Positions 9,886-18,455 of a stretch of DNA of 64,000 nucleotides are shown here, piece by piece. How positions within the stretch are numbered: the stretch's first letter is position 1; each line of letters opens with the position of its first letter. The notes beneath the pieces are model-generated. The model saw only the letters and a program-made list of their open reading frames with translations, was not told the DNA's origin and made no database searches. The position numbers and the translations under genes were made by a program. This stretch comes from Pythium myriotylum. Its lineage: Eukaryota; Oomycota; Peronosporomycetes; Pythiales; Pythiaceae. The DNA lies in the NCBI GenBank assembly GCA_023091665.1, contig JALJCQ010000004.1, forward strand, positions 2,914,001 to 2,978,000, read 5' to 3'.

Positions 9886-10098
9886 ATGTTTGATACAGTA
9901 ATTAAATGTAATATGCTATGCATCGGTCGTAGATTGATAGATTTGTGTGAAAAACTGAACGTTAAATATATGTTTGATGCTGATACTGGCACATTTTACT
10001 TTGATAAGAAGTGTATTTATGGTAAGGATCATCTTAGTGGAAAAGAATTTATCAAACCAATATATGAACATCTCTATAATGAATCACTTCTGATTTAA
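9886..10098 (+). CDS. Hypothetical PLV protein, 70 aa
   Basis: A short AT-rich frame just inside the left terminal repeat, starting at the first ATG (MFDTVIKC). It is Cys- and Lys-rich with DADTGTFYF and a C-terminal GKEFIKPIYEHLYNE. No family recognised. Base composition fits the element. The upstream GTG-initiated extension would run into the terminal repeat and is less likely. Confidence 0.5.
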   Translation: MFDTVIKCNMLCIGRRLIDLCEKLNVKYMFDADTGTFYFDKKCIYGKDHLSGKEFIKPIYEHLYNESLLI

Positions 10099-10191
10099 AG
10101 TAATATATTTCGCGACTTCATTAATTATTTTTTATTCTGAAGTAAAATTAGTAAGTAGTATATAGGGATACACCATACACTACACATAAAA

Positions 10192-10500
10192 ATGTCTATG
10201 ATTTTAGAGTTCGGAAAATACAAAGGAAAAGCTCTTGAGGATGTCTATGATCAAGATGCGTCATACTGTCGATGGTTACACAACCAACAATCGGAAGACT
10301 CGGATATCAAACGATTTTTGGACGACAAGTTCCAAGATGGAGACGATAGCTATATCATGCGGTGGGGCAAGCATAAGAACAAATCCGTAAAGTGGATTGT
10401 TGAAAACGATAAGCAATATTTCAATTGGATGTGTAAAAATGAGTATATCATGAATAAATGTCCATCACTGAAGAAAAACTTGGGTGAATTTAATGGTTAA
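10192..10500 (+). CDS. Small protein with two exoX-C/DUF3820-like modules
   Basis: The 102-residue protein is a tandem duplication of one small module: FGKYKGKALEDVYD...YCRWL (residues 6-29) and MRWGKHKNKSVKWIVEND...YFNWM (residues 56-83). This G-K-x-K-x-K ... D ... Y-x-x-W-L pattern is typical of the small domain found at the C-terminus of exonuclease X-like proteins and in many phage and giant-virus small proteins. It may bind nucleic acid; catalytic activity is unlikely at this size. TATATAGGG about 30-40 bp upstream may serve as its promoter. Confidence 0.7.
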   Translation: MSMILEFGKYKGKALEDVYDQDASYCRWLHNQQSEDSDIKRFLDDKFQDGDDSYIMRWGKHKNKSVKWIVENDKQYFNWMCKNEYIMNKCPSLKKNLGEFNG

Positions 10501-10741
10501 ATTATTTAGTTTTTTTGATAAGTCCCAGCCATCTGTATACAACACACCAACAACACAAATGAGCGAGTTTGCAAGGTTATAGAGAAATTAAGGTGCTGTC
10601 CTTCCAGTCTTGTAGGTTGAGTGGGTTGATCAGTATACAAATCTTTGGCCAACTGCACTACAGCAACAAATCGACGGCAAATCGACGGCAAACAGACGTT
10701 AACGAGTTCGAGAGGTTATGAAGGATGATAAGAAGATTGTA

Positions 10742-12523
10742 TTAAACCACTTCCGGATAAGGTATCAGTATCGCAAACTGCTCGATGGTTTGTGGTGTCT
10801 TCTTCGTGAACGACTGGTAGTATAGTGGTGGAAGCAAGAAGTAGAGCCGATTGCCATTGGCACCCAGTTTCCCCAGATCATCTGCCGCACCGGCCTTGAT
10901 GTCGTGCTTCTTTCCCACCGTCATTTGGAAACCACCGACGTGCGGCATCCACGCGTCAATGGCGGTATAGTTCGATGTGCGTGGCACGTACAACTGATTT
11001 GCAAGTTGACCGACTTCCACGCGCTCCACTATTTGTCGTGGCTGCGAGGAACGCGGAATGTCAATTGTCTCTTCGTCTTCACTATCTGGGGTGCCTCGTT
11101 TGCGTTTGACCGTGTCGCGCTTTCGCATTTCAACGCCAGACAGCAACTTTCGACATTCAAAGGTCCCACCTTGCTCCAACAGATCCATCGCATGAGGCTC
11201 GAAGATGTATCCACACAGCGATTGTATGAGCGGGTTTCCATCACACGAACCCAAAAGGCTTTGCATCTTCGTGCGTTCAGATTGCCACTTCGTTCGAGCG
11301 ATCACTTGCATCGCCAGTTCTGATGCATATGCAACTTTGTACTCTCGATATGGTTCTTGACTGTGGATGTGAATCAAAGTCTGAATGATCTTGGTCTTCG
11401 AATTGATCTCAGAGTAGATGGACACCAACATAATGCAATCATCGAGAGAACAACTGCTGCATGCGGACATCAGCAAAGCTTGTGGGTCTGATTGAATGTC
11501 TTGCATCACCAGACGAGGCACACCACCCAAGCACTTAAATCGACTCTCCCACACATCTGCTGCAGTTGGATACAGTGAAGCAATTGTCGCCAGCTCTTCC
11601 TTGGTCCAAAGTGGCATGTAGAACACATCTGGAGTCGGTACGAGCTTCTTGAATTCACCAATACAATCCCGTCGCGGTGTACTCACGAGCAGAGTCGAGC
11701 AATTAAGAACTGGGAACCCAGGAATCGTAGTTGGGTCGACTGAATCAACGAAGCACCACAAATCGGTCGACCAGAAATGGCGATTTCCAGCAAAAGGCAG
11801 CTGTTTGCAGATCAACATCGACCTGCCATCGAAGTAGATTGGTGGTTCTGCAGTGAGAAACAGCACCCGCTTCTTGTCCTTGATCAACTTCCACATCACA
11901 TAGTAGACGAACACTGATTTTCCAATGCCAGGCGTGCCAGTGATGACTGCATACTTGACCATGCTTGGGTCCGCATTTGACAAAACTTGAGCAGCGATCG
12001 ACTTGTACGAAGAGCGAATGTAGAGCTTTTTACGTTTCGTTAGCGGCAGCAACGACGGAAACTCAAGCCAACTGCCGACTTCGTCCACGGTGGTGAAATG
12101 TGAGAAGAATTCATCACTGCAGCGATCGAAAGCGCCATCTTGTGAAACAGATTGGACGGCTTCCTGCTTCGGAACCACCACCAACACGTGGATTTGCTTG
12201 GTTTTCGGTTCTGGCATCCCCTCAAGAACCTCGTCAAGACCAAACTCTCCATCAAGTTCATTGTCTTCGTGTGTCAGCGCTTCGATTAGAGCAGTCTTTT
12301 CCCCTTTCTTGAGCTTCTTCACATCATCTGTGCTTGATTCGAGCCACGTGTCGTCGCCCTTCTTGGCGAGGAACAGCTCGAGCTCATCTGCATCGCACTT
12401 GATCTTGTTCTCCTTCTCCTTCTTGATGGCCTTCTTCAAGTCTCCCACCAACTCGCTCGCATCGATCGTCACAGGGAACGCGTTTCCCTTCACACCAACG
12501 AGCGCGCAGATCAGCTTCACCAT
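10742..12523 (-). CDS. Crinkler (CRN) family effector with P-loop NTPase and nuclease-like C-terminus
   Basis: A 593-residue intact frame. The N-terminus is the CRN header: ubiquitin-like fold, ELFLAKK with the LFLAK motif at residues 50-54, a DWL-like region with TWLESS, and IHVLVVVP (111-118). Next is a P-loop NTPase with ITGTPGIGKS (194-203) and LWCFVDSVD as likely Walker B (D260). A nuclear-localisation-like KRKRGTPDSEDEE precedes a C-terminal segment (about 519-575, AIDAWMPH...FQMTVGKKHDIK...LYFLLPP) like the restriction-endonuclease-fold domain of CRN proteins. CRNs act in host nuclei or in conflicts between organisms. Its higher GC, host-type promoter and placement among viral genes mark it as cargo. 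No signal peptide is evident. Confidence 0.9.
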   Translation of the reverse strand: MVKLICALVGVKGNAFPVTIDASELVGDLKKAIKKEKENKIKCDADELELFLAKKGDDTWLESSTDDVKKLKKGEKTALIEALTHEDNELDGEFGLDEVLEGMPEPKTKQIHVLVVVPKQEAVQSVSQDGAFDRCSDEFFSHFTTVDEVGSWLEFPSLLPLTKRKKLYIRSSYKSIAAQVLSNADPSMVKYAVITGTPGIGKSVFVYYVMWKLIKDKKRVLFLTAEPPIYFDGRSMLICKQLPFAGNRHFWSTDLWCFVDSVDPTTIPGFPVLNCSTLLVSTPRRDCIGEFKKLVPTPDVFYMPLWTKEELATIASLYPTAADVWESRFKCLGGVPRLVMQDIQSDPQALLMSACSSCSLDDCIMLVSIYSEINSKTKIIQTLIHIHSQEPYREYKVAYASELAMQVIARTKWQSERTKMQSLLGSCDGNPLIQSLCGYIFEPHAMDLLEQGGTFECRKLLSGVEMRKRDTVKRKRGTPDSEDEETIDIPRSSQPRQIVERVEVGQLANQLYVPRTSNYTAIDAWMPHVGGFQMTVGKKHDIKAGAADDLGKLGANGNRLYFLLPPLYYQSFTKKTPQTIEQFAILIPYPEVV

Positions 12524-12604
12524 GTTTCCAATTGCTTTCTGAGAGTGAGGGACGTTCTTCCTATTCGTATTTCAGCCAATCAAACGATGCAACCCAACGT
12601 TGGG
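12524..12604 (-). promoter_or_regulatory. Oomycete-type promoter of the Crinkler gene
   Basis: Reading toward the gene, there is a perfect palindrome CCCAACGTTGGG (12,593-12,604), a CCAAT-box in inverted form (ATTGGCTG), and CTCACTCT, which matches the oomycete initiator and lies about 20 bp before the ATG. The CCAACGTTGG core recurs before host genes at 40,312, 40,557, 55,980 and 56,089. None of these elements precedes the viral genes. Confidence 0.55.
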
Positions 12605-12669
12605 TGGTTGCACAACCCATTTGGGTGATTGAACATACAAAATATACTTATCTATATAGACACAAAAGT

Positions 12670-12819
12670 ATGGATATTACGTATCTATCCGATACCGATG
12701 ATACTGGTTATGTTGAAGATGTCAAGCTCAATGAACCGGTACATACCGAAATAATGAGTGATTTATATGTGTACCAAAAAATAGAAAAGCATTCAGCATC
12801 AGAAATAATACAGCTATAA
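12670..12819 (+). pseudogene. Small PLV gene truncated by a 65-bp tandem duplication
   Basis: A 49-codon frame starting MDITYLSDTDDTGYV. It ends early because a 65-bp segment is duplicated in tandem, and 65 is not a multiple of three. The second copy reopens the frame from the ATG at 12,819 for 57 codons (to 12,992), so the original gene probably ran from 12,670 into the downstream sequence as one protein of about 85 residues. Product unknown. Confidence 0.5.
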
Positions 12820-12880
12820 TGAGTGATTTATATGTGTACCAAAAAATAGAAAAGCATTCAGCATCAGAAATAATACAGCT
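12751..12880 (+). repeat. Perfect 65-bp tandem duplication
   Basis: 12,751-12,815 and 12,816-12,880 are identical, each starting ATAATGAGTGATTTATATG and ending ATACAGCT. The perfect match means the event is recent. Confidence 0.95.
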
Positions 12881-12945
12881 TTGTAAAGAAATTGATTTAA
12901 TTAGTGCCAGTTTAAAGAAGTGTCAAAACATCAACGAAAAGCACA

Positions 12946-13338
12946 CTACTGCGGAAAAACACGTATTTTGTCGTATCCGTCATAATATTTGAACACAACT
13001 CCAGCAACTTTATCGTTTCGGATGTTCTCAATGATTGCTTTACGCAACATACGGTTATGTCCAGTATCAATGCACCATTGTTTGTATCTGGCATTCAGTA
13101 TCGTTAATGGAATTTCGAGATAATCTCCTTTGCTAACAAATCCATCTTTGAGTAAAGCTTCTCTTTTTTTTGTAAATATCTCTTCATTAAAGTATTTTGA
13201 AATGGATGTTTCAACCTTTTTTTGAGCTAATTCAGAGCGAAGATACTCCAATTCCTTCATTATCGCATCGATTCTATGATCATCTTTTGAAGCAACTTCA
13301 TTAACTCCAGTATCTCTATAACGTCTGATTCTATTCAT
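12946..13338 (-). CDS. Hypothetical PLV protein, possible winged-helix C-terminus
   Basis: 130 residues from the first ATG (MNRIRRYRDTG). There is a predicted coiled coil around residues 23-45 (IDAIMKELEYLRSELAQKK). The C-terminal half (IPLTILNARYKQWC...LRKAIIENI) resembles the small DNA-binding domain found at the end of viral D5-type primase-helicases, where a YxxWC signature is common. No helicase or primase core is present here or nearby. It lies just downstream of the protease gene on the same strand. Confidence 0.5.
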   Translation of the reverse strand: MNRIRRYRDTGVNEVASKDDHRIDAIMKELEYLRSELAQKKVETSISKYFNEEIFTKKREALLKDGFVSKGDYLEIPLTILNARYKQWCIDTGHNRMLRKAIIENIRNDKVAGVVFKYYDGYDKIRVFPQ

Positions 13339-13405
13339 AATTATTAGAACGAAGTTTGAAAAGTCACAGGGCTTTTCGAACAAGTTCTCTAAGCCCCGCT
13401 CTATA

Positions 13406-13792
13406 TTAACGAAGCGAAACTTCTGTATTCAAGTCGTAAAAATTTCTGAATAAGTCAGGTTGATTGTGTTGTTTGCTATAAAGATACAACAGACTCCATA
13501 ACCCACAATAATTATCATAGGTCCCTTGATACTGTTGATCATTATATTTCATGGTACCCAGAATTCTTGGAGGCCCTAAACCCATCGAATCAAAGTATTC
13601 ATTGTTGCACACACAAACCCAATGGCCTACACCTGAGTCTAATCGAAGCAATATAATATAGCTTCCATTCCCTAGGGGGCCTCTGATTTTTCTAAAATCT
13701 ATTTTCCCATCAATATGAACATTCAGCTGATTTGCGAGCTCTTATAGTTCATTAGCGGTTGATTCACCCAATTTATTTAATTTAAAAATCAT
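13406..13792 (-). pseudogene. Adenovirus-type cysteine protease with premature stop
   Basis: The reading frame from the ATG at 13,792 encodes 128 codons but has a TAA at codon 17 (13,742-13,744). The rest is well preserved: GVGHWVCVC gives His57, EYFDSMGLGPP gives Asp68, QYQG gives Gln89 and YCGLWSLLYLY gives Cys96. That is the H-D/E-Q-C order of adenain-like (Ulp1-fold) maturation proteases of adenoviruses, Polintons and PLVs. The protease would cut capsid precursors during assembly. No alternative ATG lies between the stop and the catalytic His, so the gene is probably dead in this copy, unless the stop is read through or is an assembly error. Confidence 0.85.
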
Positions 13793-13820
13793 TATGTAAT
13801 GCTTATATATAGCTAATCAT

Positions 13821-13830
13821 AATATAACAG
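13821..13830 (+). promoter_or_regulatory. AATATAACAG promoter motif of the capsid gene
   Basis: The same decamer occurs before the ATPase gene (18,401-18,410) and its core AATATAAC before the penton-like gene (19,137-19,144). It is 32 bp from the capsid ATG, preceded by TATATATAG. Confidence 0.5.
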
Positions 13831-13852
13831 GCATTAAACTTCAATTACAATA

Positions 13853-15628
13853 ATGAGTGATAGCACGCAATTAGCAGATTCGTTTTTATTTGACTCAACT
13901 ACTAGTCCTGATCCAGTTATCAGTGTGAGTAAAGATAAGCGTGTTGTAAATGTCGTTGATGACAACAACGGTTCGTATCAATCGGGAACTGTCATCATTA
14001 ATGCGACTTCACAACTAAATGGCTCGACTGGCTATGGCAGCCTTCGAGATTCTTATGTAGTAGTTCCGTATGTGGTAACAGCAAAGAATACTTCTGCCTC
14101 TGCTCTTAATGGTACTCTAAATCGGTTTGCTGTAGGATTAAAAACTGGTGTTTGGAACATTGTTGATAAATTAGCGGTTGAAATCAATGGAAAATCTATC
14201 ATTACGAGCAATGACTATAAAAATTATTGGAACAATTTACGCGCTCAAACTGAATGGTGTGATGATGATTTAGCAAAGAACGGTGCAGATTGCTTTCTTT
14301 CTCCAGATGATGTATGCAGTCTAAACTTCCCACAAAGTGGTAGCAGTCCAGCAACATCAACGCAAGGAGATGGGTATGTTAATAATTCTGTCAATGCTGC
14401 CACGAGTGTAGCTACTGGCTTAATTCCTGAAACGACACCAGCTCTGAACACTGGATTAATCCAACGTCTTATGTGGAATCCACAGCAAATTGGTACCTCT
14501 GATGCCACTGGAGCAACGATTACAGCAACAAACCCTCTTGGTTGGCCTACAACACGAAGTGGATCAATTCTCGCTAAAATTCAACAGCAAGGTACTGGAG
14601 GGTATGTAGCAGGTGTAACGACAGCTGGTGGTGTTGCTGGTACTTGGTACTACGTATTAAAGATTCGTTTAGTTGATTTACATCCAATTTTCAAAGAGTT
14701 AGATCTTGTTGCAAACCCTCAAATCAAACTAACAATGACATTTAATACCGGCTTTGTTGATATCACAACCGCAACTGGAGATTTAATGAGCTTATCGTCT
14801 GTATCTTTAAACGGTTGCTCAACGGTCCCTGTAATGGTCGCAAGTGCTGCTACTGGTAATCCAAACGCAGGGAAACTAACAACCGGTGGAGCTGGTTCGC
14901 TTCGTGTTGCCTTTGGTGTTATGTCCAACAACATTACACAGATCTCGACTTCTGGTCAAATCTTCCCGTTTACAACGACTCGTCTATATATTCCTTTCTA
15001 CGATATCGCTAATCAAAGTCAAATTGTTGCTAAACCTATTAAGAAAATCAATTACCTTCATTGCTATGCACAGTATTTTAAGGGGCGTGCAGGAACTGGA
15101 CAGCAAAACTCTCAGCAAAACGCTGCATTTAGCTTTCAATTATCTGCTAGCTTAAAAAATATCAAATACGTAGCTCTGATCCCATTTAGCGAAACAAGCT
15201 CTGGGCATTTTGTAAGCGCAGCCAATACCGAACAATTCCAATCACCATTCGATTCAGCTCCATGGACTTGTCAAGCTGGAGCAAGCATTCGCAATTTCCA
15301 AGTAATGGTTGGCAATGAAAATGTATTCAACAAAACGCATGACTACTCATTTGAATCGTTCCAAGACGAAGTCAAGAAGCTCGGAGCTATTAATGGATCT
15401 CTATCAGATGAGATTAGCAATGGATTATTTGATTCCTACAAATGGGATGTTGGTCAGCGTGTTCTAATTGCAGACTGCTCTCGATTAACTAATCCAGATG
15501 TGCCTCAATCTATCCTTGTCTCCGGCACTAATACTTGCAGTCAAGGAATGAATTGCCTCATTCTCGTCGTATACGGTCGTTCTATGAGTATCGATCGATT
15601 GACAGGTGAAGTAGTCGAATATGAGTAG
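13853..15628 (+). CDS. PLV major capsid protein (double jelly roll)
   Basis: The 591-residue protein has the conserved PLV capsid block early on: VVPYVVTAKNT, then NRFAVGLKTGVWNIVDKLAV, EINGKSIITSNDYKNYWNNL and RAQTEWCDDDLAKNGAD (about residues 72-160). The remainder is Gly/Ser/Thr-rich with a beta-strand pattern, including WYYVLKIRLVDLHPIFKELDLVANPQIKLT and a C-terminal LTGEVVEYE. Length and composition fit double-jelly-roll capsid proteins that form the trimeric capsomers of PLVs, virophages and Polintons. The frame is intact. The ATG follows a TATA-like run and the AATATAACAG motif. Confidence 0.9.
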   Translation: MSDSTQLADSFLFDSTTSPDPVISVSKDKRVVNVVDDNNGSYQSGTVIINATSQLNGSTGYGSLRDSYVVVPYVVTAKNTSASALNGTLNRFAVGLKTGVWNIVDKLAVEINGKSIITSNDYKNYWNNLRAQTEWCDDDLAKNGADCFLSPDDVCSLNFPQSGSSPATSTQGDGYVNNSVNAATSVATGLIPETTPALNTGLIQRLMWNPQQIGTSDATGATITATNPLGWPTTRSGSILAKIQQQGTGGYVAGVTTAGGVAGTWYYVLKIRLVDLHPIFKELDLVANPQIKLTMTFNTGFVDITTATGDLMSLSSVSLNGCSTVPVMVASAATGNPNAGKLTTGGAGSLRVAFGVMSNNITQISTSGQIFPFTTTRLYIPFYDIANQSQIVAKPIKKINYLHCYAQYFKGRAGTGQQNSQQNAAFSFQLSASLKNIKYVALIPFSETSSGHFVSAANTEQFQSPFDSAPWTCQAGASIRNFQVMVGNENVFNKTHDYSFESFQDEVKKLGAINGSLSDEISNGLFDSYKWDVGQRVLIADCSRLTNPDVPQSILVSGTNTCSQGMNCLILVVYGRSMSIDRLTGEVVEYE

Positions 15629-15670
15629 ATTGGAGCGAACGAAAAAAATCAAGTTTTTTTGTTGACAAAT

Positions 15671-18181
15671 CTATTGAGCCTTACTAAAATTATGCTTCAG
15701 CTCCATCTCAAGTTGCTTCACACGATTGAGTAATTTTTTTATCATACAGAAGTTGATCGCTGTAATTTTACTATAATCAATGTTCATCTGATATCCTTCT
15801 ATGTCAGCTTCATCCACTTTCTTCAAGTTTTCATTTGGTGTCATTGATAGTAAATTTATGTATCCAGCTGCATACAAATCTTGACTAATGAAACCAATCT
15901 TTGGAATTGTTTCATCTGACCCTTTGTATTTGTATTCATAAACATTTAGATCATAGAATTTATCGCAATAATCAGTGTCTAATTGGTCGATAATGTCCTT
16001 ACATCTACGATCCGATGTACAATAAATCGACAAACATTGAATAGGACCACCAAACATAGCAGCTACTGACACCGTAACGGGGCCCAATTGACTTGTTGTG
16101 TAAGCGGTGGATGTTCCAGTAGCATAAAGCTGGCCACCAACATTAAATGTATTCGAAACAATTCCACTAACGTGTAGAGTTGTACTTGGTGTTGTTGTGC
16201 CTATTCCCACTCGTCCATTTGTATCAAGAATCATTTTAGTTGAGTTATTGATTCCGAATCGCAAGTCATTATTAGTCAAATTGCCCATCCAAGTAGCATT
16301 TGTGGTAGTTGTATTTGCTCCAGAGTTAATTTCAATACAAAAATCTATTGGAGACGCATTGTTTGATTGCAAATCTAATACTTTCTGGTATGAACCATCA
16401 ACATAGTTTGCGGAACCAAAGCAAGTAATTCCAGCGTTGGCTGTAGCATTAACAGCAATAGCTCCAGTTGATAAACAACGTAAAGTCTCTGATAAATTAT
16501 TGGTCGCTGATTGAGTCAGAAACACTAGATCGCCAGCCGCAGCTGCTGTTCTTTGACATAAAATTACTCCATGAGACATGCCATCGCTAAGAGCGTTTCT
16601 AAAAGCTATTCCTGCAGCGTTATATTGACCATTTGCATTAGTTGTAGCCAGTATATTCAATCCAAAAGCACTTGCATTAGTAGTTCCGGTAGTCGTTGTA
16701 GCATCCGAGCTCGTTAAATTTATTTTTGCAATATTCGTGATGCTTCTGTTTGAATCAACCACAAGAGCTTTACTTGCAATTGCCGTCCCAACGGTCGCTC
16801 CAGATAAAAAGTTTAATTCAGTAGCCGATGATGTAATTAATGTTCCACCAAGCTTTAATCCAATAGTAGATACGTTATGATTTAAAATATCTACATTACC
16901 AGAAGTATCACATTGTAATCGTCTTGTATTGTTTGAATTTAAAAATAAACTATGGCTTGTAAAAGAACCAATATCTTGAGCACCACCACTATTTTGAATG
17001 GTTAAGCGAAAGGTACTCGTTGAGGTTGTATTACTGATTGAAAGTGGAGTAGTGCCATTTGTAATTGTCAATGACGTAGGTAGCGTTAAATCTCCTGTAG
17101 ATGTCATATTTGGTTGAGCTGCTGTTTGTAAAGTTCCTGTAATAGAAGTAGCGCTTAATGATGAGATACCAGATACAGCGCCCGTTGAGCTAATTGTCAT
17201 TCTTCCTGTATTACTTGTCTGAAAGACTAAATTGTTTGCTGTAGATGTTCCAAAATAAACATCCCCATTGTTAAAATGAAACAGAGCACATGTTGAAGTA
17301 CCATTTATCGATCTAAACGATTGCCCATTAGCAGTTAAAGTAGCGGTTATTAATCCTGTCGTATTCAATGATGTTACAGTTCCAACTGAGGTAATATTTG
17401 GCTGAGTAGCTGTTTGAAGTGTTCCAGTAATTGATGTAGCCGTAAGAGTCGCTAAAGTTCCAATCGATGTAATATTGGGCTGAGCAGCTGTTTGAAGTGT
17501 TCCATATAAAGTTGAAGCGGATATATTCGTAGCTGTCAATGTGTTATTAACAGCTACATTTCCATTCGTTAATACTGACATTTGCACAGATCCATTATTT
17601 GATGCAAAAGTCAATGGATGATTTGAAAACGTTTGGAGACAACATTGAGTCCCATCGAACCACTGCTGATAAATTACTGTTCCATCAGTGATTTGATACA
17701 ATGAGTTTGTTAATGCTGTCGATCCGACAATATCTAATTGTTTAGCTGGAGATGTATTATTAATGCCTACTAATCCAGTAAATCCTATCGTTATTTTTCT
17801 ATTTCCATTTGTTCTCAAATGAAACTTATTCGCTGTTGTACTGCCAAATGTCTGATCTCCAGATACAGAATCAACAGATAATGAGCATGTGCTACTGGAC
17901 AGGGAGTTATTACAAGTTATAGGAGTAGATCCACTGATATTGAGTGTTGATGAAATTGTTCCCAATGATGTAATGTTAGGCTGTGCAGCTGTTTGAAGCG
18001 TTCCTGTTAATTGCGATGCTGATAGATTATTAATGTTCGCGATGTCTCTGTTAGAGTCAACCGCAATCAATTTCCCAGCGGAAGCTGTTCCTGGTGTAAT
18101 ACCCGACAGCACACTCAAATCAATCATTGTTCCATTTTGATAGATATTTCCAGTGATGTACAAATCCGAAGTGTAATTCAC
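15671..18181 (-). CDS. Fibre/spike protein with S74 self-cleaving chaperone domain
   Basis: An 836-residue Ser/Thr/Asn-rich protein. The shaft contains at least four copies of a repeat built on GTLQTAAQPNITSLGT, a motif frequent in viral fibre proteins. The C-terminal 110 residues form a peptidase S74 intramolecular chaperone: CTSDRRCKDIIDQLD carries the catalytic Ser and Lys, followed by YEYKYKG, IGFISQDLYAAGY and a terminal coiled coil (KKLLNRVKQLEMELK). Such domains trimerise the fibre and then cut themselves off. It would decorate the virion and bind the cell surface. It is transcribed divergently from the ATPase gene and convergently toward the capsid gene. Confidence 0.88.
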   Translation of the reverse strand: MNYTSDLYITGNIYQNGTMIDLSVLSGITPGTASAGKLIAVDSNRDIANINNLSASQLTGTLQTAAQPNITSLGTISSTLNISGSTPITCNNSLSSSTCSLSVDSVSGDQTFGSTTANKFHLRTNGNRKITIGFTGLVGINNTSPAKQLDIVGSTALTNSLYQITDGTVIYQQWFDGTQCCLQTFSNHPLTFASNNGSVQMSVLTNGNVAVNNTLTATNISASTLYGTLQTAAQPNITSIGTLATLTATSITGTLQTATQPNITSVGTVTSLNTTGLITATLTANGQSFRSINGTSTCALFHFNNGDVYFGTSTANNLVFQTSNTGRMTISSTGAVSGISSLSATSITGTLQTAAQPNMTSTGDLTLPTSLTITNGTTPLSISNTTSTSTFRLTIQNSGGAQDIGSFTSHSLFLNSNNTRRLQCDTSGNVDILNHNVSTIGLKLGGTLITSSATELNFLSGATVGTAIASKALVVDSNRSITNIAKINLTSSDATTTTGTTNASAFGLNILATTNANGQYNAAGIAFRNALSDGMSHGVILCQRTAAAAGDLVFLTQSATNNLSETLRCLSTGAIAVNATANAGITCFGSANYVDGSYQKVLDLQSNNASPIDFCIEINSGANTTTTNATWMGNLTNNDLRFGINNSTKMILDTNGRVGIGTTTPSTTLHVSGIVSNTFNVGGQLYATGTSTAYTTSQLGPVTVSVAAMFGGPIQCLSIYCTSDRRCKDIIDQLDTDYCDKFYDLNVYEYKYKGSDETIPKIGFISQDLYAAGYINLLSMTPNENLKKVDEADIEGYQMNIDYSKITAINFCMIKKLLNRVKQLEMELKHNFSKAQ

Positions 18182-18292
18182 CCCATTTTTTTGTTATATC
18201 GCAAATCGCCAATACTAATAGTCAAGTAATCCAATGAGCCGATATAGTCTGATGGATTGTATAAGGATGGAATATAATTAGGTGGTAGCATG

Positions 18293-18333
18293 AGCAATCG
18301 TAGATAAGCAATCGTAGATAAGCAATCGTAGAT
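18293..18333 (+). repeat. Three 14-bp tandem repeats between fibre and ATPase genes
   Basis: AGCAATCGTAGATA occurs at 18,293-18,306 and 18,307-18,320, with a near-complete third copy to 18,333. It is followed by a small stem GAAACC-AAC-GGTTTC. It lies in the divergent promoter region of two late-type genes. Confidence 0.85.
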
Positions 18334-18455
18334 TGCCGGAAACCAACGGTTTCTATTGCCGGATATCTATGATATCTTTTTGTAAAACGATCCTTTATAT
18401 AATATAACAGATAGATTTGTCATACAAGATCAGTAATCGGAGATTACTAAGCGAT

